64,000 nucleotides of DNA. Source: Phascolarctos cinereus (Eukaryota > Chordata > Mammalia > Diprotodontia > Phascolarctidae). Numbering within the stretch: position 1 is the stretch's first letter; each line of letters starts with the position of its first letter. The position numbers and the translations under genes are program-made. Location: positions 16,172,001-16,236,000 of the forward strand of contig NW_018343964.1 of NCBI RefSeq assembly GCF_002099425.1, read 5' to 3'. The notes under the pieces were generated by a model, which was not told where the DNA came from, did not search any database, and saw only the letters and a program-made list of their open reading frames with translations. This document shows, piece after piece, positions 1 through 11,034 of the stretch.

Positions 1-214
1 TCTATGTTATTGACAAATCTGTCCCCTTTATTTCCACATCTGAATTACTTCCTCCTCAAGTTGTCTTTTGGCTATTTTCACAGTATCTCAGGTTCGTGGG
101 CCTATTCACCCTCAGAACTTTCGTGAATTGGGTCAATTCAAGACAAAAATCCTCGATTGTCAACGGGGGCATAATCATAATTCCTATTATATGTGCAGTC
201 AAGGGGAACTCTGC

Positions 215-1010
215 CCCAAGAGGCAGCCCATTCCTCTTGTGGATAGCTCCAAGTGTGAGGAAGCTTTGGTTCTATTAAGCCTAAATGTGCTTCTTTGAAG
301 CTGAAACCCACTGTTCCCAGTTCTGCCCCCCGGGCAAAGCTGAACTGAGCTAATTTCTCTTCTGAGTGATGGCCGTTCAGATGCTTGAAGACAGTTATCA
401 TGTTACCCCAGGAAAAACACCCTCAGTTGTTTTGATGAATCCTCATATGACATGGGTGTGAGGCCCTTAACTATTCTAGTGGATCTTTCTGAGCATTCAT
501 CAGCTCGTCAGGTAGTACCTAGCTGTCCTAGGGTTTACCCAACTAGTAAGTATAGAATAGATAGAATACCAAACCTGGAACCAGAAGGACCTGAGTTCAA
601 ATTTCACTCAGACATTTAGTACCTGTGTGACCTTGGGCAAGATGTTCTAACCTCTCTCAGCCTCACTTCCCTATTTATGAAATGGGGATAATAATAGCAC
701 CTACCTTCCTGAGTTGTTGTGAGGATCAAATGAGTTAATCCCTGTAAAGCATTTAGTAAACCTTAAAGCTCTATATAAATGTTAGCTAATGTGTTATTAT
801 ATAATATTATATATTATATTATATTATAGCATTTTATAATGTATCATCAATGTTCTTCCTAAGATATGGCACACAGAACTGAACATAGTACTTTGGAAGT
901 TGTCTAAGTCAGAGGAATGTGGGATTATGTCCTTATTCCTAGATGTTAGGACTCTCCATGCTGCCCAATTCAGTTCAACAAACAAGATTTAGCTTGGCTA
1001 ATCTGGCCAA
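215..1010 (-). mobile_element. CR1/L3-type LINE fragment, split by a CORE-SINE
   Basis: Read on the plus strand, this is the reverse complement of a CR1/L3 3' region. Landmarks in the expected order are AGGCAGCCCATTCC, GCCGTTCAGATGCTTGAAGA, ATCCTCATATGACATG, then TTCTTCCTAAGATATGGCAC and CAGAACTGAACATAGTACT. The element stops near 512 and resumes near 848, and a short SINE fills the gap. No reading frame survives. Divergence is high, which fits an old mammalian or amniote copy. The family call rests on the order of the motifs and the edges are approximate. Confidence 0.7.
512..848 (+). mobile_element. MIR/CORE-SINE copy inserted in CR1/L3, with foreign head
   Basis: The body from about 555 has the tRNA-like and CORE landmarks: GGACCTGAGTTCAAATTTC, TGTGTGACCTTGGGCAAG, AAATGGGGATAATAATAGCA and GAGGATCAAATGAGTTAAT. 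It ends in a TA-rich tail at about 797-845. Where the usual GCAGCTAGGTGG head should be, 522-553 instead carries a piece that matches 4308-4339 exactly. Its position inside the CR1/L3 copy gives the relative age: CR1/L3 first, SINE later. Confidence 0.75.
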
Positions 1011-2052
1011 GTTTAGCCCATTCTAGATACAGCCTCTTTTACAAATCCTCTCTTGACGGCTCTGATACAAAACACTCTGTTCTTCCTCGTAAATTGCTGG
1101 TACATTTTGTCTGAGCCATTCTTTGACACATTTGATGGTTAACTCCATTTCTTTCTATATGTCTTATCTCCCCAGCATAATTAGAAGATCTTTGAAGGCA
1201 TGAACCATATAGTCTCATCCTCCTATAGTACTTTGAATAATAAGTTTTTGGATTATAATTATGAAATTATGAAAATTATGAAAAAGAAACAAATTTTCTT
1301 TTTCTGAGTGGGCATCAAATTTTTAGACTTCTCAATCAGGAATGATGCTGCAGAATCCACAGTTCACAAAAAATAGCAGGATTTAATGAAGAAATAGGCC
1401 CTATTTTCTCTTATGACTAAGGATACAAAAGAGTGAGGTGCATAAGGTTGGTCTTAAATACTTCTGGGAGTCATTGTGAATGATAACTGCGGACACAGTC
1501 TGAAGGAATGACCCCATCTCCCAAAGCATTGGACTACCGGGAAGTGACAGGCCCTGGGGTGTATCTGGCTTTGGATTCCTGATGCTCTGAGCACCTTGGA
1601 AACAGAACCCCTTTCTTCTGTACCTTGAAAGAGTAGTCATTGCCTCAGTAAGACAGACAACATCTTGTGATTCCCACAGCATTCAGAATGTTAATACAAA
1701 GTTAAGGGAACTTTCTGAATTTTATTCAGCTTGTTTCTCCTTTCAGATCACAGGAAAATGTTAGCAATGTATTCTCCTGGGCAGAGAGGGAGAAAAAGAT
1801 AAGAAACTCCTTATTTGCGTTCTGGGGAAGCAGGTGATGAAATATTAGAATCTAATGTTCAACATTGCTAGAAAAACTTGCAAAACCCTTGTATCAACAA
1901 GAATACTAAGAGAATCATGACTGATCTGGGCTTGATAGTAAGTCACCAATCTGAAGCATGAGGCCAGAATGAAAGTGCAGCGGATTTGAGCATTCCAAAG
2001 CTTCCCGGGATGGTGCTTTTGGGCATGCTTTTCTACTTCTCCTAGAAAACCA
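1011..2052. other. Mostly unclassified sequence
   Basis: No coding exon is recognised. About 1130-1255 resembles a decayed plus-strand L2 3' end (CTCCCCAGCATAATTAGAAG, then a purine-rich stretch), but only weakly. The rest is AT-rich and non-repetitive. The 93-codon minus-strand frame at 1401-1682 has no recognisable domain and is probably chance. Confidence 0.5.
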
Positions 2053-2187
2053 ATCAATCAGTGTTTATTACGTACCTAGTATGTGCCAGATCATGTGATA
2101 GGGCTGGGGATACAAGAAGAAGTGAAAAAAAAAACTATCTCTGCCCTCAAGTAGCTTACATTCCATTGAGGGAAGTGTGCGCTCTCT

Positions 2188-2263
<76 letters not shown>

Positions 2264-2700
2264 TCTCCCTCTCTCCCCATCTATCATGTATATATATATG
2301 TATGTATCCATCTACCTATCTATCCATCTACCTACGTATGTGTTATCTATCTCTATCCATCCACCTATGTATGTATGTTGTATGTATCTATCTAATCTAT
2401 CAATAAAGATACATGTATATACATATGTAATATGGATACAAAATATATAACAGGTCATTTTAAGGCATGGGACTAGTGCTGTGAGGAATCCAGAAAGGCT
2501 TCATATACAGCGGGAGGCATCACTTGAGCTGAACATTGAAAGGAATTAGGGAAGCTAAGATGTGAAGTTAAGAAAGATGAACATTCCAGGCATGGAAACA
2601 CAAGATGAAATGATGTATGTAAGAAGCAGTAAGAAAACCAGTTTGGCCAGACTGAAGAATATGTGACAAGCTTCAAGTACTCCTTCCACATGGCCACATG
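2053..2700 (-). mobile_element. L2 LINE 3' region, split by a microsatellite
   Basis: The left part reads as the reverse complement of an L2 3' end: CAATCAATCAGTGTTTATTA, TATGTGCCAGATCATGTGAT, CTGCCCTCAAGTAGCTTACA. The right part (2460-2690) continues inward through the L2 3' UTR with GGCTTCATATACAGCGGGAG, GAGCTGAACATTGAAAGGAA and CATTCCAGGCATGGAAACA. Both halves have the same orientation and the expected order, so the pyrimidine and TATC tracts between them arose within the L2 copy. Confidence 0.8.
2181..2450. repeat. (TC)n then (TATC/TATG)n microsatellite
   Basis: About 100 bases of nearly pure TC are followed by a decayed TATC/TATG/CATC tract. Both lie inside the antisense L2 copy. Frames across it encode runs of Ser-Leu or Arg-Glu and are not genes. 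Confidence 0.95.
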
Positions 2701-4065
2701 GTTCTCTTTTCTGTATTGGTTACTTAATTGAGAAATTGTACCCTAGCCTTTCCACAGCTGAGGCCACAGACTTGACATGGTTCAGGAATCCTTCTCTTAG
2801 TAATGTAGGCAAGCATCTACAATACTTCCATTTCATTTTGAAGGAAGCCCCCATCAATGAAACCAATCCTTTGGGTAATGCTGAGGACATGTTCAGACAC
2901 CAGAGTATAGGGATATTTGACCAAAAATCCAAAACTAAGGCTCATCATCCTGTAATCTTATCAAGTAATTAAGGGAAACTTTATCAACTCCATACATATA
3001 TTCTAAGATTGAAACATAAACCAACAGCAGTGCTCTATTAAAAAAACAGAACAAAACATGGTAAGGACTTTGTAAAAGAAAAACAAGAATCAAAAAATTC
3101 AAGAAAGAAATACTGAATTTTTACCAAATATAAGATGAAATAAAAAATTGAGAAAAGTATCATGGTACTTCACTACTTCAGAATGTCTGTGATCTCACTG
3201 ATGTGGTCACTTTCTCTAATTGTGTGTCTCACAAACATTTCACCCATTCTTATTTTGGATGATTTTTGTCTGTGGCTTGTGTAAATCCTCCAAAGAGGCC
3301 TTTCTTCTGGGCTATTATGTCTTTTCCCCACATAGCATAGCAAAATGCTGTCACATTAACCATGACACCTGGTATCCCAATAAAAAGCACATCTTCCAGG
3401 AGTGGGTAGGGACAGTGAGTGATCACTATAACCATCGGTCTTGGGCCTGGGCACTACAGAAAGATCACTGGGAGCAGTTTTGAAGGCAGCCAGTTACAGT
3501 GCAGAGTACATAGTCACTAAGGGAGCTTCTTCTGCCTGCAATAACTGCTGTGTTAAGCCAGGGTGGAAAGTTAAATCTCTAAGGCTGTGGAGGTCAGATG
3601 GTGGCTGCAGAAGGTGGAGGTGACAACCAGAATACAAGGAAATTATTTGAAATTTGTATTGTGCCACAGGACTTGGGCAGGAAGTCAGTTATTTGTTAAT
3701 CACATTACTTCTTCTAACTGGGGTTGGGGTGGGGGACAGCTTAGGTATGAGGCTCCTGTTCCTATTGGGCATTCTAGAAATGGCCATACCTCAGGGTTAG
3801 GCCTATCTAATTCTGGATGGAGAGGAGAAAAAAAATCCAAGATTTTGTCTTCATTGCCCTTTATTTTACTAGACACTGGAGATATAGGCAAGGTATTTGA
3901 ATCACCAGACCTTCATAGCTACTCAGAAATTCTATTCCTCACCTTTTTATTCCTATCTCATTTCATCTTTTCTCCAACTCCCCAGCAGAATATCCAGCAC
4001 CCTCCCCAGTTGCCAGAAAGGAGAATATAATCAGGCTTACTCATGGGGCATTCTACTTAGGTGTT
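2701..4065. other. Unclassified non-repetitive sequence
   Basis: No element or exon is recognised. Several short open frames occur (for example 3587-4030, 147 codons, plus strand). They lack any recognisable domain and the longest runs into the following MIR and microsatellite sequence, so I treat them as chance. Confidence 0.5.
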
Positions 4066-4067
4066 TG

Positions 4068-4420
4068 GAATATAACACTTTAAGATTTACAAAGTGCTGC
4101 ATACATATTATATATATATATACATATACATATATATATGTATATATATATGTATATGTATATATATATACATATACATATATATGTATATATATATATA
4201 TATATGTATATAAAATTGCATTTTATCCTAACAACTGTCCTATGAGGTAGATGCTGTTATTATCCCCATTTTACAGATAAAGAAACTGAGGCTGAATGAG
4301 ATTAAATGCTGTCCTAGGGTTTACCCAACTAGTAAGTATCTAAGATTAGACTCCAACTCAAGTCTTTCTGATTCTAAGTCGAGCTCTTGGTCTGCTACAC
4401 CAACCTGCCTTTCAGGGTGT
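4068..4420 (-). mobile_element. MIR/CORE-SINE, antisense, with internal TA microsatellite
   Basis: Reverse-complement MIR landmarks are AGATTTACAAAGTGCTGCAT, ACTGTCCTATGAGGTAGATG, CCATTTTACAGATAAAGAAA and, after the CORE, TCCAACTCAAGTCTTTCTGA. The TA tract at 4108-4212 starts where MIR itself carries CATATATTA. The segment 4308-4339 is also found unchanged at 522-553. Confidence 0.8.
4108..4212. repeat. (TA)n/(TATG)n microsatellite inside MIR
   Basis: About 105 bases of alternating TA with TATG and CATA interruptions, flanked on both sides by one continuous antisense MIR copy. Confidence 0.95.
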
Positions 4421-4454
4421 AGATAGGGTAGGAATGAAGAATAGAACAGCTGCC

Positions 4455-4735
4455 TTTTACTACAGGCAGTTAGATAGCAAAGTAGATAAGAGTGCTACAC
4501 TCCAAGTCAGGAAGACATGAGTTTAAATCCAACCTCAGACACTTACTAGCTGTGTGACCCTGAGCAGATCCCTAAACCTCTGTCTGCCTTAGTTTTCTCA
4601 ACTGTAAAATGGAAATAATGGTAGTATTTACTTCCTAGGGTTATTGTAAGGATTAAATAAAATATTTGTATAGGGCTCAACAGTGAGTAACACACAGTCA
4701 GCACTTTATGAATGTTTGTTTCCTTTTTTCCTTCC
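4455..4735 (+). mobile_element. CORE-SINE (MIR-like) copy, sense
   Basis: Landmarks in order are GGCAGTTAGATAGCAAAGTA, CAAGTCAGGAAGACATGAGT, ACTTACTAGCTGTGTGACCC, TTAGTTTTCTCAACTGTAAA and GGGTTATTGTAAGGATTAAA. The tail form (AAAATGG..AATAATGG.. then GGATTAAAT) is MIR-like, without the BovB-like ending of MAR1. Confidence 0.8.
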
Positions 4736-5039
4736 TTATGCCAGAATAGAAAAACATTAACATAAGTCCCGGTTCTTCCTAACTACCTCCCTTGGGCACA
4801 ATCCTATATTTGGGGTTACGTACCTTAGAAGTCTCTCCAGATGTCCAGCGAGCAGTACTGGTGTGTGGTGAGGGGACGTCATGTGAATATGATGAATAGG
4901 GCTATTTCTTCCCAAGGCACTTCTAAGTGCATGTAAAAATGGTGAGGGCATTCTTGGGTGTGTTCTGAGTGGCTTCTGGACTGACTGTTTAGGAAGCATG
5001 CAAATCCCAACATGACTAATGTCCCCCAATATTCCTTAT

Positions 5040-5360
5040 TACTAATATAACATAATTATAGCACATATGCATGTACCCACACACTGTTTATGTTTGTTAC
5101 ACTACTCAAACCATATTTTAATGCCTACCTTCTATGGCAGCTACATAAAAGACCTATTAGCCTGCCTAGCTAAACAGTATTTAAAGTGCAATCAGTTCTA
5201 TGAATTCGTTATGCTTAATTTGCAGCTAAGTCCCAATTAAACCTGAGTCCTATTTAACCAGGTGAAATTGAAGCTACTATTGAATTAGAAAGGAATCCAC
5301 CGTGACTTCACCTAGAGCCTAGTTAGACTGTTGGCTGCACTAATCCTTACCGTAGTGGGA
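5040..5360. promoter_or_regulatory. Candidate conserved non-coding element (inference)
   Basis: A repeat-free AT-rich stretch with clustered homeodomain-like and E-box-like words: GCTTAATTTGCAGC, CCCAATTAAACC, CCAGGTGAAATTGAAG and TATTGAATTAG. The composition resembles vertebrate developmental enhancers. This is a guess from composition only; no alignment was possible. Confidence 0.25.
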
Positions 5361-5437
5361 TGTTGAGATCCGTGAAGTCATAAATCCAAGAGTTTTACTT
5401 TCCTCAGATGAAAAAAAAAAACTTGTTAGCACTGTTT

Positions 5438-5570
5438 ATATGAACAAATATTGTTTGAGCACCCATTGTGTGCAGAAGCATGATGGGAGATATAAACAAA
5501 ATGTAAGGCATTCTCCCTGTCCTCAAGGAACCTATAGTCTTGCTGGGGCAAATACAAATGAAGCTATAGC
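5438..5570 (-). mobile_element. L2 3' end, antisense, diverged
   Basis: Reverse-complement L2 end: AAATATTGTTTGAGCACCCA, TGTGTGCAGAAGCATGAT, CCCTGTCCTCAAGGAACCTA. Only the terminal ~130 bases are recognisable. Confidence 0.65.
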
Positions 5571-6077
5571 ATGATGGGTGTATTGTTTTTAGGCTGTTTC
5601 TGTCTGTCATAATGAATTGTTGCCAAATGGTAGGTCAGATTCTAAGTCCTGGCTGATCCAATTTCTTTTGTATCTCATCTACCTCACGGAAGACTGTGAA
5701 ATATGTGAGATAATGCATGTGAAATTGCTTTTAAAAGTGTGAGGCATTAAGCACTTTTAACATGTGGGAATCATTGGGACCTCATTGCTGATTAACAATT
5801 CTCCTATTCTTCAGGTATTTTTTCCTGTGTAAATATTGCCCTCACTTTTCAAGCCCCCAACAGCATACCCAGTACCCTCAATAACACCAGCACTTGCAGA
5901 AGATGATTGAAGCTTGTGCTTCTGTGAAAAAATTAGGACTACCTAGCAGAAACTCCAATTACTTCCACCTCCATTTCTTAAAGTTTCTCATCATCACTCA
6001 TGCTCTTTTCTTTTCCTCTTGTCCCAGAGGAAGAGATTATCTTATTTTTCTTAACACTTCGATATATTACAAAGTAG

Positions 6078-6180
6078 AATGTCCTGCCTTGGGAAATAGT
6101 GAGTTCCCTATCATTGGAGTTCCTTAATAGAGGGTGAATAACCACTTGTTGGAGATACCGTAAAGGTGAGTGATTCTTTA
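6078..6180 (+). mobile_element. CR1/L3 3' fragment, sense
   Basis: CCTTGGGAAATAGTGAGTTC, CTATCATTGGAGTTCCTTA and GGTGAATAACCACTTGTTGG follow the CR1/L3 3' consensus order. It is a short and much diverged fragment. Confidence 0.6.
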
Positions 6181-6469
6181 GTTATGGTTTGGACTTGTTG
6201 ATTTATGAAATACACAGATCTAAGATTATATATTTCTACTCCTTAATGTCTGTATCCTTGATTCTATTTCCTCCAGCATCCTATAGAACCTTGATCCAGG
6301 AATCATACTCTTTTATGCAACATAAATTTCTCTGTCTACACTGGATTCTTCCCATTTACCTACAAACGTTCCTTAGGTTTTACAACTTAAAAAAGAAAAG
6401 TCTATTCTTGAACCGTCTGCTCTAAGTATAGTCCTATGTCTTTATTCTCCTTTATCAACAAATTTCTTT
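6181..6469. other. Unclassified AT-rich sequence
   Basis: No recognisable element. Short frames here are AT-rich and lack domains. Confidence 0.4.
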
Positions 6470-6488
6470 AAAAAGTAACTTATTTGGA

Positions 6489-6639
6489 GGGGCAACTAGG
6501 TGGTACAGTGGATAGAGCACCAGCCCTGGGGTCAGGAGGACCTGAATTCAAATCTGGTCTCAGACCAGACACTTATACTTACTAGCTGTGTGACCCTGGG
6601 CAAGTCACTTAACACCAATTGCCTCATATAAAAAAAAAA
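6489..6639 (+). mobile_element. Type A marsupial SINE with 19-bp target duplication
   Basis: Full-length copy: GGGGCAACTAGGTGGTACAG head, GGTCAGGAGGACCTGAATTC, CTAGCTGTGTGACCCTGGGC, CACCAATTGCCTCATAT, then an A tail. The flanks repeat AAAAAGTAACTTATTTGGA at 6470-6488 and 6635-6653, so the 3' copy of the duplication overlaps the A tail. The intact duplication and low divergence suggest one of the younger insertions here. Confidence 0.92.
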
Positions 6640-6767
6640 GTAACTTATTTGGATCATGAGATATTGCATATAATGTCAGACATGGTCAATGTATTGGTTA
6701 ATTTTACTGAACTTCTTGTCCCTTTCTTAATGTTTGTTTCAAGGGATGAATCACTGAAAGAGGATAG

Positions 6768-6905
6768 GAGATAGGGACAAGACCTGTGATTTCACTGGAA
6801 TAGGGAACTCCACGATGAAACAACTGTCTTCCAAACTCTATACAGGTCAGAAACTTCTCTGCAAGTAAAAGTCTTAGAGTGTTGTTTAGAGTGATTGGTC
6901 TGTGA
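6768..6905 (-). mobile_element. Unassigned old SINE-like repeat (motif TGTGATTTCACTGG)
   Basis: The segment contains CCTGTGATTTCACTGGAATA, GGGAACTCCACGATG and AGTCTTAGAGTGTTG. The same order of words recurs at 17612-17830, 41140-41245 (opposite strand) and 50110-50235, so it is an interspersed family. I cannot name it with confidence. The strand given is arbitrary, set by its fusion to antisense MIR-like sequence in two copies. Confidence 0.5.
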
Positions 6906-7329
6906 TCATGTAATTTATACATGTACCAGGTAGGTAAATTAAAACAAATCAAAACAAAGAGGAGAATGGGAGGTATCTTTCATAGCTATGGCTAAAAGGA
7001 ATATTTTTTTTAACCAAACATGAAACAGAGGTGATTATGAAAGTTAAAACAGCCCATTTCAGTTTCATAAAATTCAAAAGTATGAACATAGGTAAGATGA
7101 ATACAGGTAGAATAAATGGAGAAATGACTGAATAGGGAAAAAAATTACATTAAGTAGTTCTGATAAAAAGCTGATCTTTAAGGTATGAAGGAAATTGAGA
7201 TAAATATATGACAAAGAGCCATTCTCAAGTAGATTAGAAGTTGAACAATACGATCAAATTATTTTCAAAATAAGGAATGCAAACTATCAATAACTTTTTA
7301 AAAAAGATCCATCTTTTATAATAAGATAA
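6906..7329. other. Unclassified A-rich sequence
   Basis: No gene or repeat recognised. The composition is A-rich on the plus strand. Confidence 0.4.
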
Positions 7330-7480
7330 ATGTAAAATAAAACAACTGAGATTTCATAAGTGTTTTACATATATGCTCTCATTTGATCCTCAGAACAGGT
7401 CTGTGAAATAGATGCTATTATCATCCCCATTGTGCAGATGAGTAAACTGAGAAAATTGCCAAGGATTATAAAATGATGAA
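7330..7480 (-). mobile_element. MIR fragment, antisense
   Basis: TGTTTTACATATATGCTCTC, ATTTGATCCTCAGAACAGGT and CATCCCCATTGTGCAGATGA are the reverse complement of the MIR 3' half. Confidence 0.8.
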
Positions 7481-7843
7481 GGGACTGAAGGGATATAACC
7501 ACATTAATGTATAGAGTTGTGAATTGGTCTATTTTGAAATAAGAGATTACCAAATAATTTTTGCCAGCATTAGTACTGTTCATCCAGTTTCTCTTCATCT
7601 TTCTTATCATCTAAACTTTGGTATTACCTTTGATTGCTCCATCAATTTAGGAAAACAATAACAAAAATAATTTACTCTTGCATTTTAGTTAAATCTGTAA
7701 GGGACACATTGTCTATTAAATACAAAAGCATCTGCTTGGAGAGAAGTCCTGCCTAGTAGACTCCCTCTTTCTAATTCTTAAAAGATCTACCCTGTGTCAC
7801 AGCTTCACTCTACCAAATCCCAGAAGTTTCCAACACATACTTT

Positions 7844-7998
7844 TTTGTTTGTTTGTTTGTTTTGCTAGTCAAAGGGGTTAAGTGACTTGCCCAGGGTCAC
7901 ACAGCTGGTAAGTGTCAAGTGTCAGAGGCTAGATTTGAACTCTGGTCCTCCTGACTCCAAGGCTGGTGCTGTATCCACTGTGCCATGAAACTGTGCCT
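7844..7998 (-). mobile_element. Type A marsupial SINE, antisense
   Basis: Begins with the T-rich complement of the A tail (TTGTTTGTTTGTTTGTTTTG), then GGGGTTAAGTGACTTGCCCA, CCTCCTGACTCCAAGGCTGG and CTGTATCCACTGTGCCA. The flanks carry an imperfect target duplication (AACACATACTTTT and AACATATACTTTT). Confidence 0.9.
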
Positions 7999-8154
7999 TT
8001 TAACATATACTTTTTAGTAATTGTGGAAAAAAAAGATGAAATTCTACAAAAATAGTGAAACAAAAGTATATTATTTTTTAGCAAGTATTTTCAGAATTAT
8101 TAAGCAAAGAGATCAATGTAGAAGATGTCTTTTAGAAATTACTTGCTCCCTCTA

Positions 8155-9945
8155 ATAATTTACTTTTTTCAATTTTTTAAATAATATTTTCATTTTCCCC
8201 AGTTATATGTTGACAATTTTTGACATTCATTTTAAAAAATTTGAGTTCTAAATTTTCTCCCTCCCTCTCTCACTTTCCCCCTCCCTGAGACAGTAAGCAA
8301 TTTGATATAGGTTATACATGTTCTATGACTCAAACCATATTACCATATTAGTCATATTGTGAAAGAAGACACAGACCCAAAGGAGGGAAAAACATGAAAA
8401 AATACAGAAAGTGAAAAATAGTATGTTTCAATCTGCATTCAGATTCCATCAGTTCTTCCTCTAGAGGTGGATAACGTTTTTCATCATGAATTTTTTGGAA
8501 TTGTCTTGGATCATTGTATTGCTGAGAATAGCAGCTGATCATTGTACAGTATTGCTGTAACTGTGTACGGTGTTCTCCTGGTTTTCTCACTTCACTTTGC
8601 ATCGGTTCACATTAGTCTTTCCATGTTTTTCTGAAATCCACCTGCTCATAATTTCTTATAAACACAGTAATATTCCATTAAAATAGTATACCACAACTTT
8701 TTTAGTCATTTCCCAATTGATGGGCATTCCCTCAAAGAGCTGCTATAAATGTTTTATATAAATAAGGCCTTTCTTCTTTTTTTAAAAGAAATCTCTTGGG
8801 ATGTAGACCTAGTAGTGGTATTGCTGGATGAAAGGGTATGCAGAGTTTGATTGCCCTTTGGGCATAGTTCCAAATTGCTCTCCAGAATGGTTGGATCTGT
8901 TCACAACTCCACCAATAGTGCATTAATGTCCTACTTTTCCCACATCCCTTTCAATCTTTATTATTTTCCTTTTCTCTGATAGGTGTGAGAGTACCTCAGA
9001 GCTGTTTTAATTTGCATTTCTCTAATCAATAGTGATTTAGGTAATTTTTTTCATATGACCATATACAACCTTGATTTCTTTATCTGAAAACTGTGTCTTT
9101 GTATCCTTTGACCATTTATTAATTGGAGAATGACTTGTATTCTTATAAATTTGAATTGGTTCTCTATATATTTGAGACATGAGGTCTTTATCAGAGATGC
9201 TTGAAGTAAAAATTGTTTCCTAGCTTTCTGCTTTCCTTTTAATCTTAGTTGAATTGGTTGTGTATGGGTAAAATTTTTTTAATTTAATATAATCAAAATT
9301 GTCCATTTTACAGCTAGTAATGCTCTCTATCTTTTATTTGGTCATAAATTCTTCCAGTCTCCATAAATCTGATAGATAAACTATTTTTTGCTTTCCTAAT
9401 TTGCTTATGGTATCACCCTTTATGTGTTCACATAGTTCCTGGGTTTATCTTGTAGGTGGACTTCCAAGTATTTGATATTGTTTACAGTTATTTTAAAAGG
9501 AATTTCTCTTTCTATTTCTTGCTGCTACACTTGGTTGGTAACATATAAAAATGTTGATGATTTATGTGGGTTTATTTTATATCCTGAAACTTTGCTAAAG
9601 TTGTTAATTATTTCAACAAGTTTTTTAGTTGATTCTCTAGGATTCTCTAAGTATACTATCATATCATCTGCAAAGAGTAATAGTTTTGTTTCTTCATTCC
9701 CTGTGTTTATTCCTCCAATTTCTTTTTCTTATCTTATTGCTATAGCTAACATTTCTAGTATAATATTGAATAACAGTAGTGATAATGGGCATTCTTGCTT
9801 CACCCCTGATCTTATTGGGAAGGTTTTTAGCTTATCCCGGTTACAGATAATGCTTGCTGATGGTTTTATATAGATACTACTTATCATTTTAAGGAAAGCT
9901 CCACTTATTCCTATGCTCCTAGTGTTTTTAATAGGAATGAGTTAA
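8155..9945 (-). mobile_element. L1 LINE 3' half, antisense, broken
   Basis: Read on the minus strand, this gives the C-terminal end of L1 ORF2 and a 3' UTR. The frame at 8923-8732 encodes WSCEQIQPFWRAIWNYAQRA and IPLLGLHPKRF, matching the conserved ORF2 tail. Further 5' on the element, plus-strand 9540-9880 is antisense to the ORF2 reverse-transcriptase region (TATATCCTGAAACTTTGCTA, CTATCATATCATCTGCAAA, GATAATGGGCATTCTTGCTT). A deletion appears to join these parts near 9330-9430. The copy is 5'-truncated near 9945, and stops and frame changes are frequent. The last ~450 bases (8155-8600) match the UTR seen again at 58190 and 62000. Confidence 0.9.
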
Positions 9946-10499
9946 TAATTTGCTCTTACAGGATGGTCATTTATAAATGGAAAATACACTTCTCTTCATA
10001 TGTTTAACCAGAAAAAAATTCTCACTTTTTGTTTGGCCATTATAAACTTCCTTTAATTATTTAACTATTTGGTCTCCCTTCTTTGGGAAATGAAATACAT
10101 TTTCTATTTTGATTAAGTATTCTATTACAAGGAAACTGATTAAATTTTCATTTAAGGGGGAATGAGGACTTCAGACCAAGATACATTTATATTAATATTT
10201 AATTTTAATAGTGCAACTTGACAATAGATGAAACTGAGTAAGGGGAGGTATGAACATGGGGATGCCAGATGAGAGATAGATTTGGAGAGAGGAGAACTAC
10301 TAAGGAGGGAAAAGAACACAGAATGTGGAACCTGGGATCTCGCTACTTTCTAATTGTTCCTAAAGCTGAACTTAAGTAGCCTTGAACAATTGGACACAGA
10401 TACCTTTATTGTTACTTTTAAAGGCATACTTTTCTGATCAGTTCCTCCCCCTTCCCTCAGTGTAACTGAAATGGCCAAGGGAGGAAGGAACTCTAATCC
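9946..10499. other. Unclassified sequence
   Basis: No recognised element or exon. Confidence 0.4.
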
Positions 10500-10600
10500 C
10501 CAGGATAGCTGGACTGAGATATCATGAGGGTGATGTCTTGACTTGTCCATAAATTGGATTAAAGGGAGGCAGAACTGTATACCCTCTATACTCTAGCCAA
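10500..10600 (-). mobile_element. Fragment of SINE family seen at 28.6 kb
   Basis: GATATCATGAGGGTGATGTC, TTGACTTGTCCATAAATTGG and GAGGCAGAACTGTAT match the order of the better copy at 28592-28790. It is a short, decayed fragment. Confidence 0.5.
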
Positions 10601-10619
10601 ATTGGACACTTACCTTTTT

Positions 10620-11020
10620 GCTCTAAGTATGCTCTGTGTTCTCAAGTCTCCATGCCTTTACCTGGGCTGTTCCCTATGCCTCGAATACCCATGTACCATA
10701 CCTTCATCTGTTGAACTCCTCTACAGCTAAAATGCTATCTCCTCCCTGAAGATTTTTCCCTGATTTTTCCCTCTGCCTCAGCCTCCTCACCCCCAATAAT
10801 ATAATCTCCCCTTAGGTCTTATAAAACCACTTTGTTCTGTAACTTTTTAATATACTTATCACATACGATATATTTTAGGTATCTGTATTTGCTTCTTATT
10901 CTCTCTTTGATAAGCTTCTTCAGGACTGGTACTATGTCTTATCTAAACTTTTAATCTTTCTCAGTGTCTGCTATAGAATTCTGTACACATTAGATACTTA
11001 ATAAATATTGATTGGTTGGT
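10620..11020 (+). mobile_element. L2 LINE 3' end, sense
   Basis: Typical L2 3' UTR words in order: ATGCCTTTACCTGGGCTGTT, TCTCCTCCCTGAAGATTTTT, TTCAGGACTGGTACTATGTC and TACTTAATAAATATTGATTG. It runs to the L2 terminus, where ATTGATTGGTTGG ends the copy. Confidence 0.85.
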
Positions 11021-11034
11021 TACGTATCTAAAAT

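Noticed and set aside
2061-2450. Open frame of 129 codons (plus strand)
   Set aside because: Most of it is Ser-Leu repeats from (TC)n plus TATC-coded Tyr/Ile; it lies in an L2 copy.
3587-4030. 147-codon frame
   Set aside because: No recognisable domain; length is within chance for AT-moderate sequence on both strands.
6489-6639. tRNA gene suggested by GGTTCAAAT-like boxes
   Set aside because: It is the tRNA-derived head of a SINE with an A tail and target duplication; no tRNA fold is kept.
9472-9873. 133-codon plus-strand frame
   Set aside because: It is the antisense of L1 ORF2, which is known to stay open by composition.
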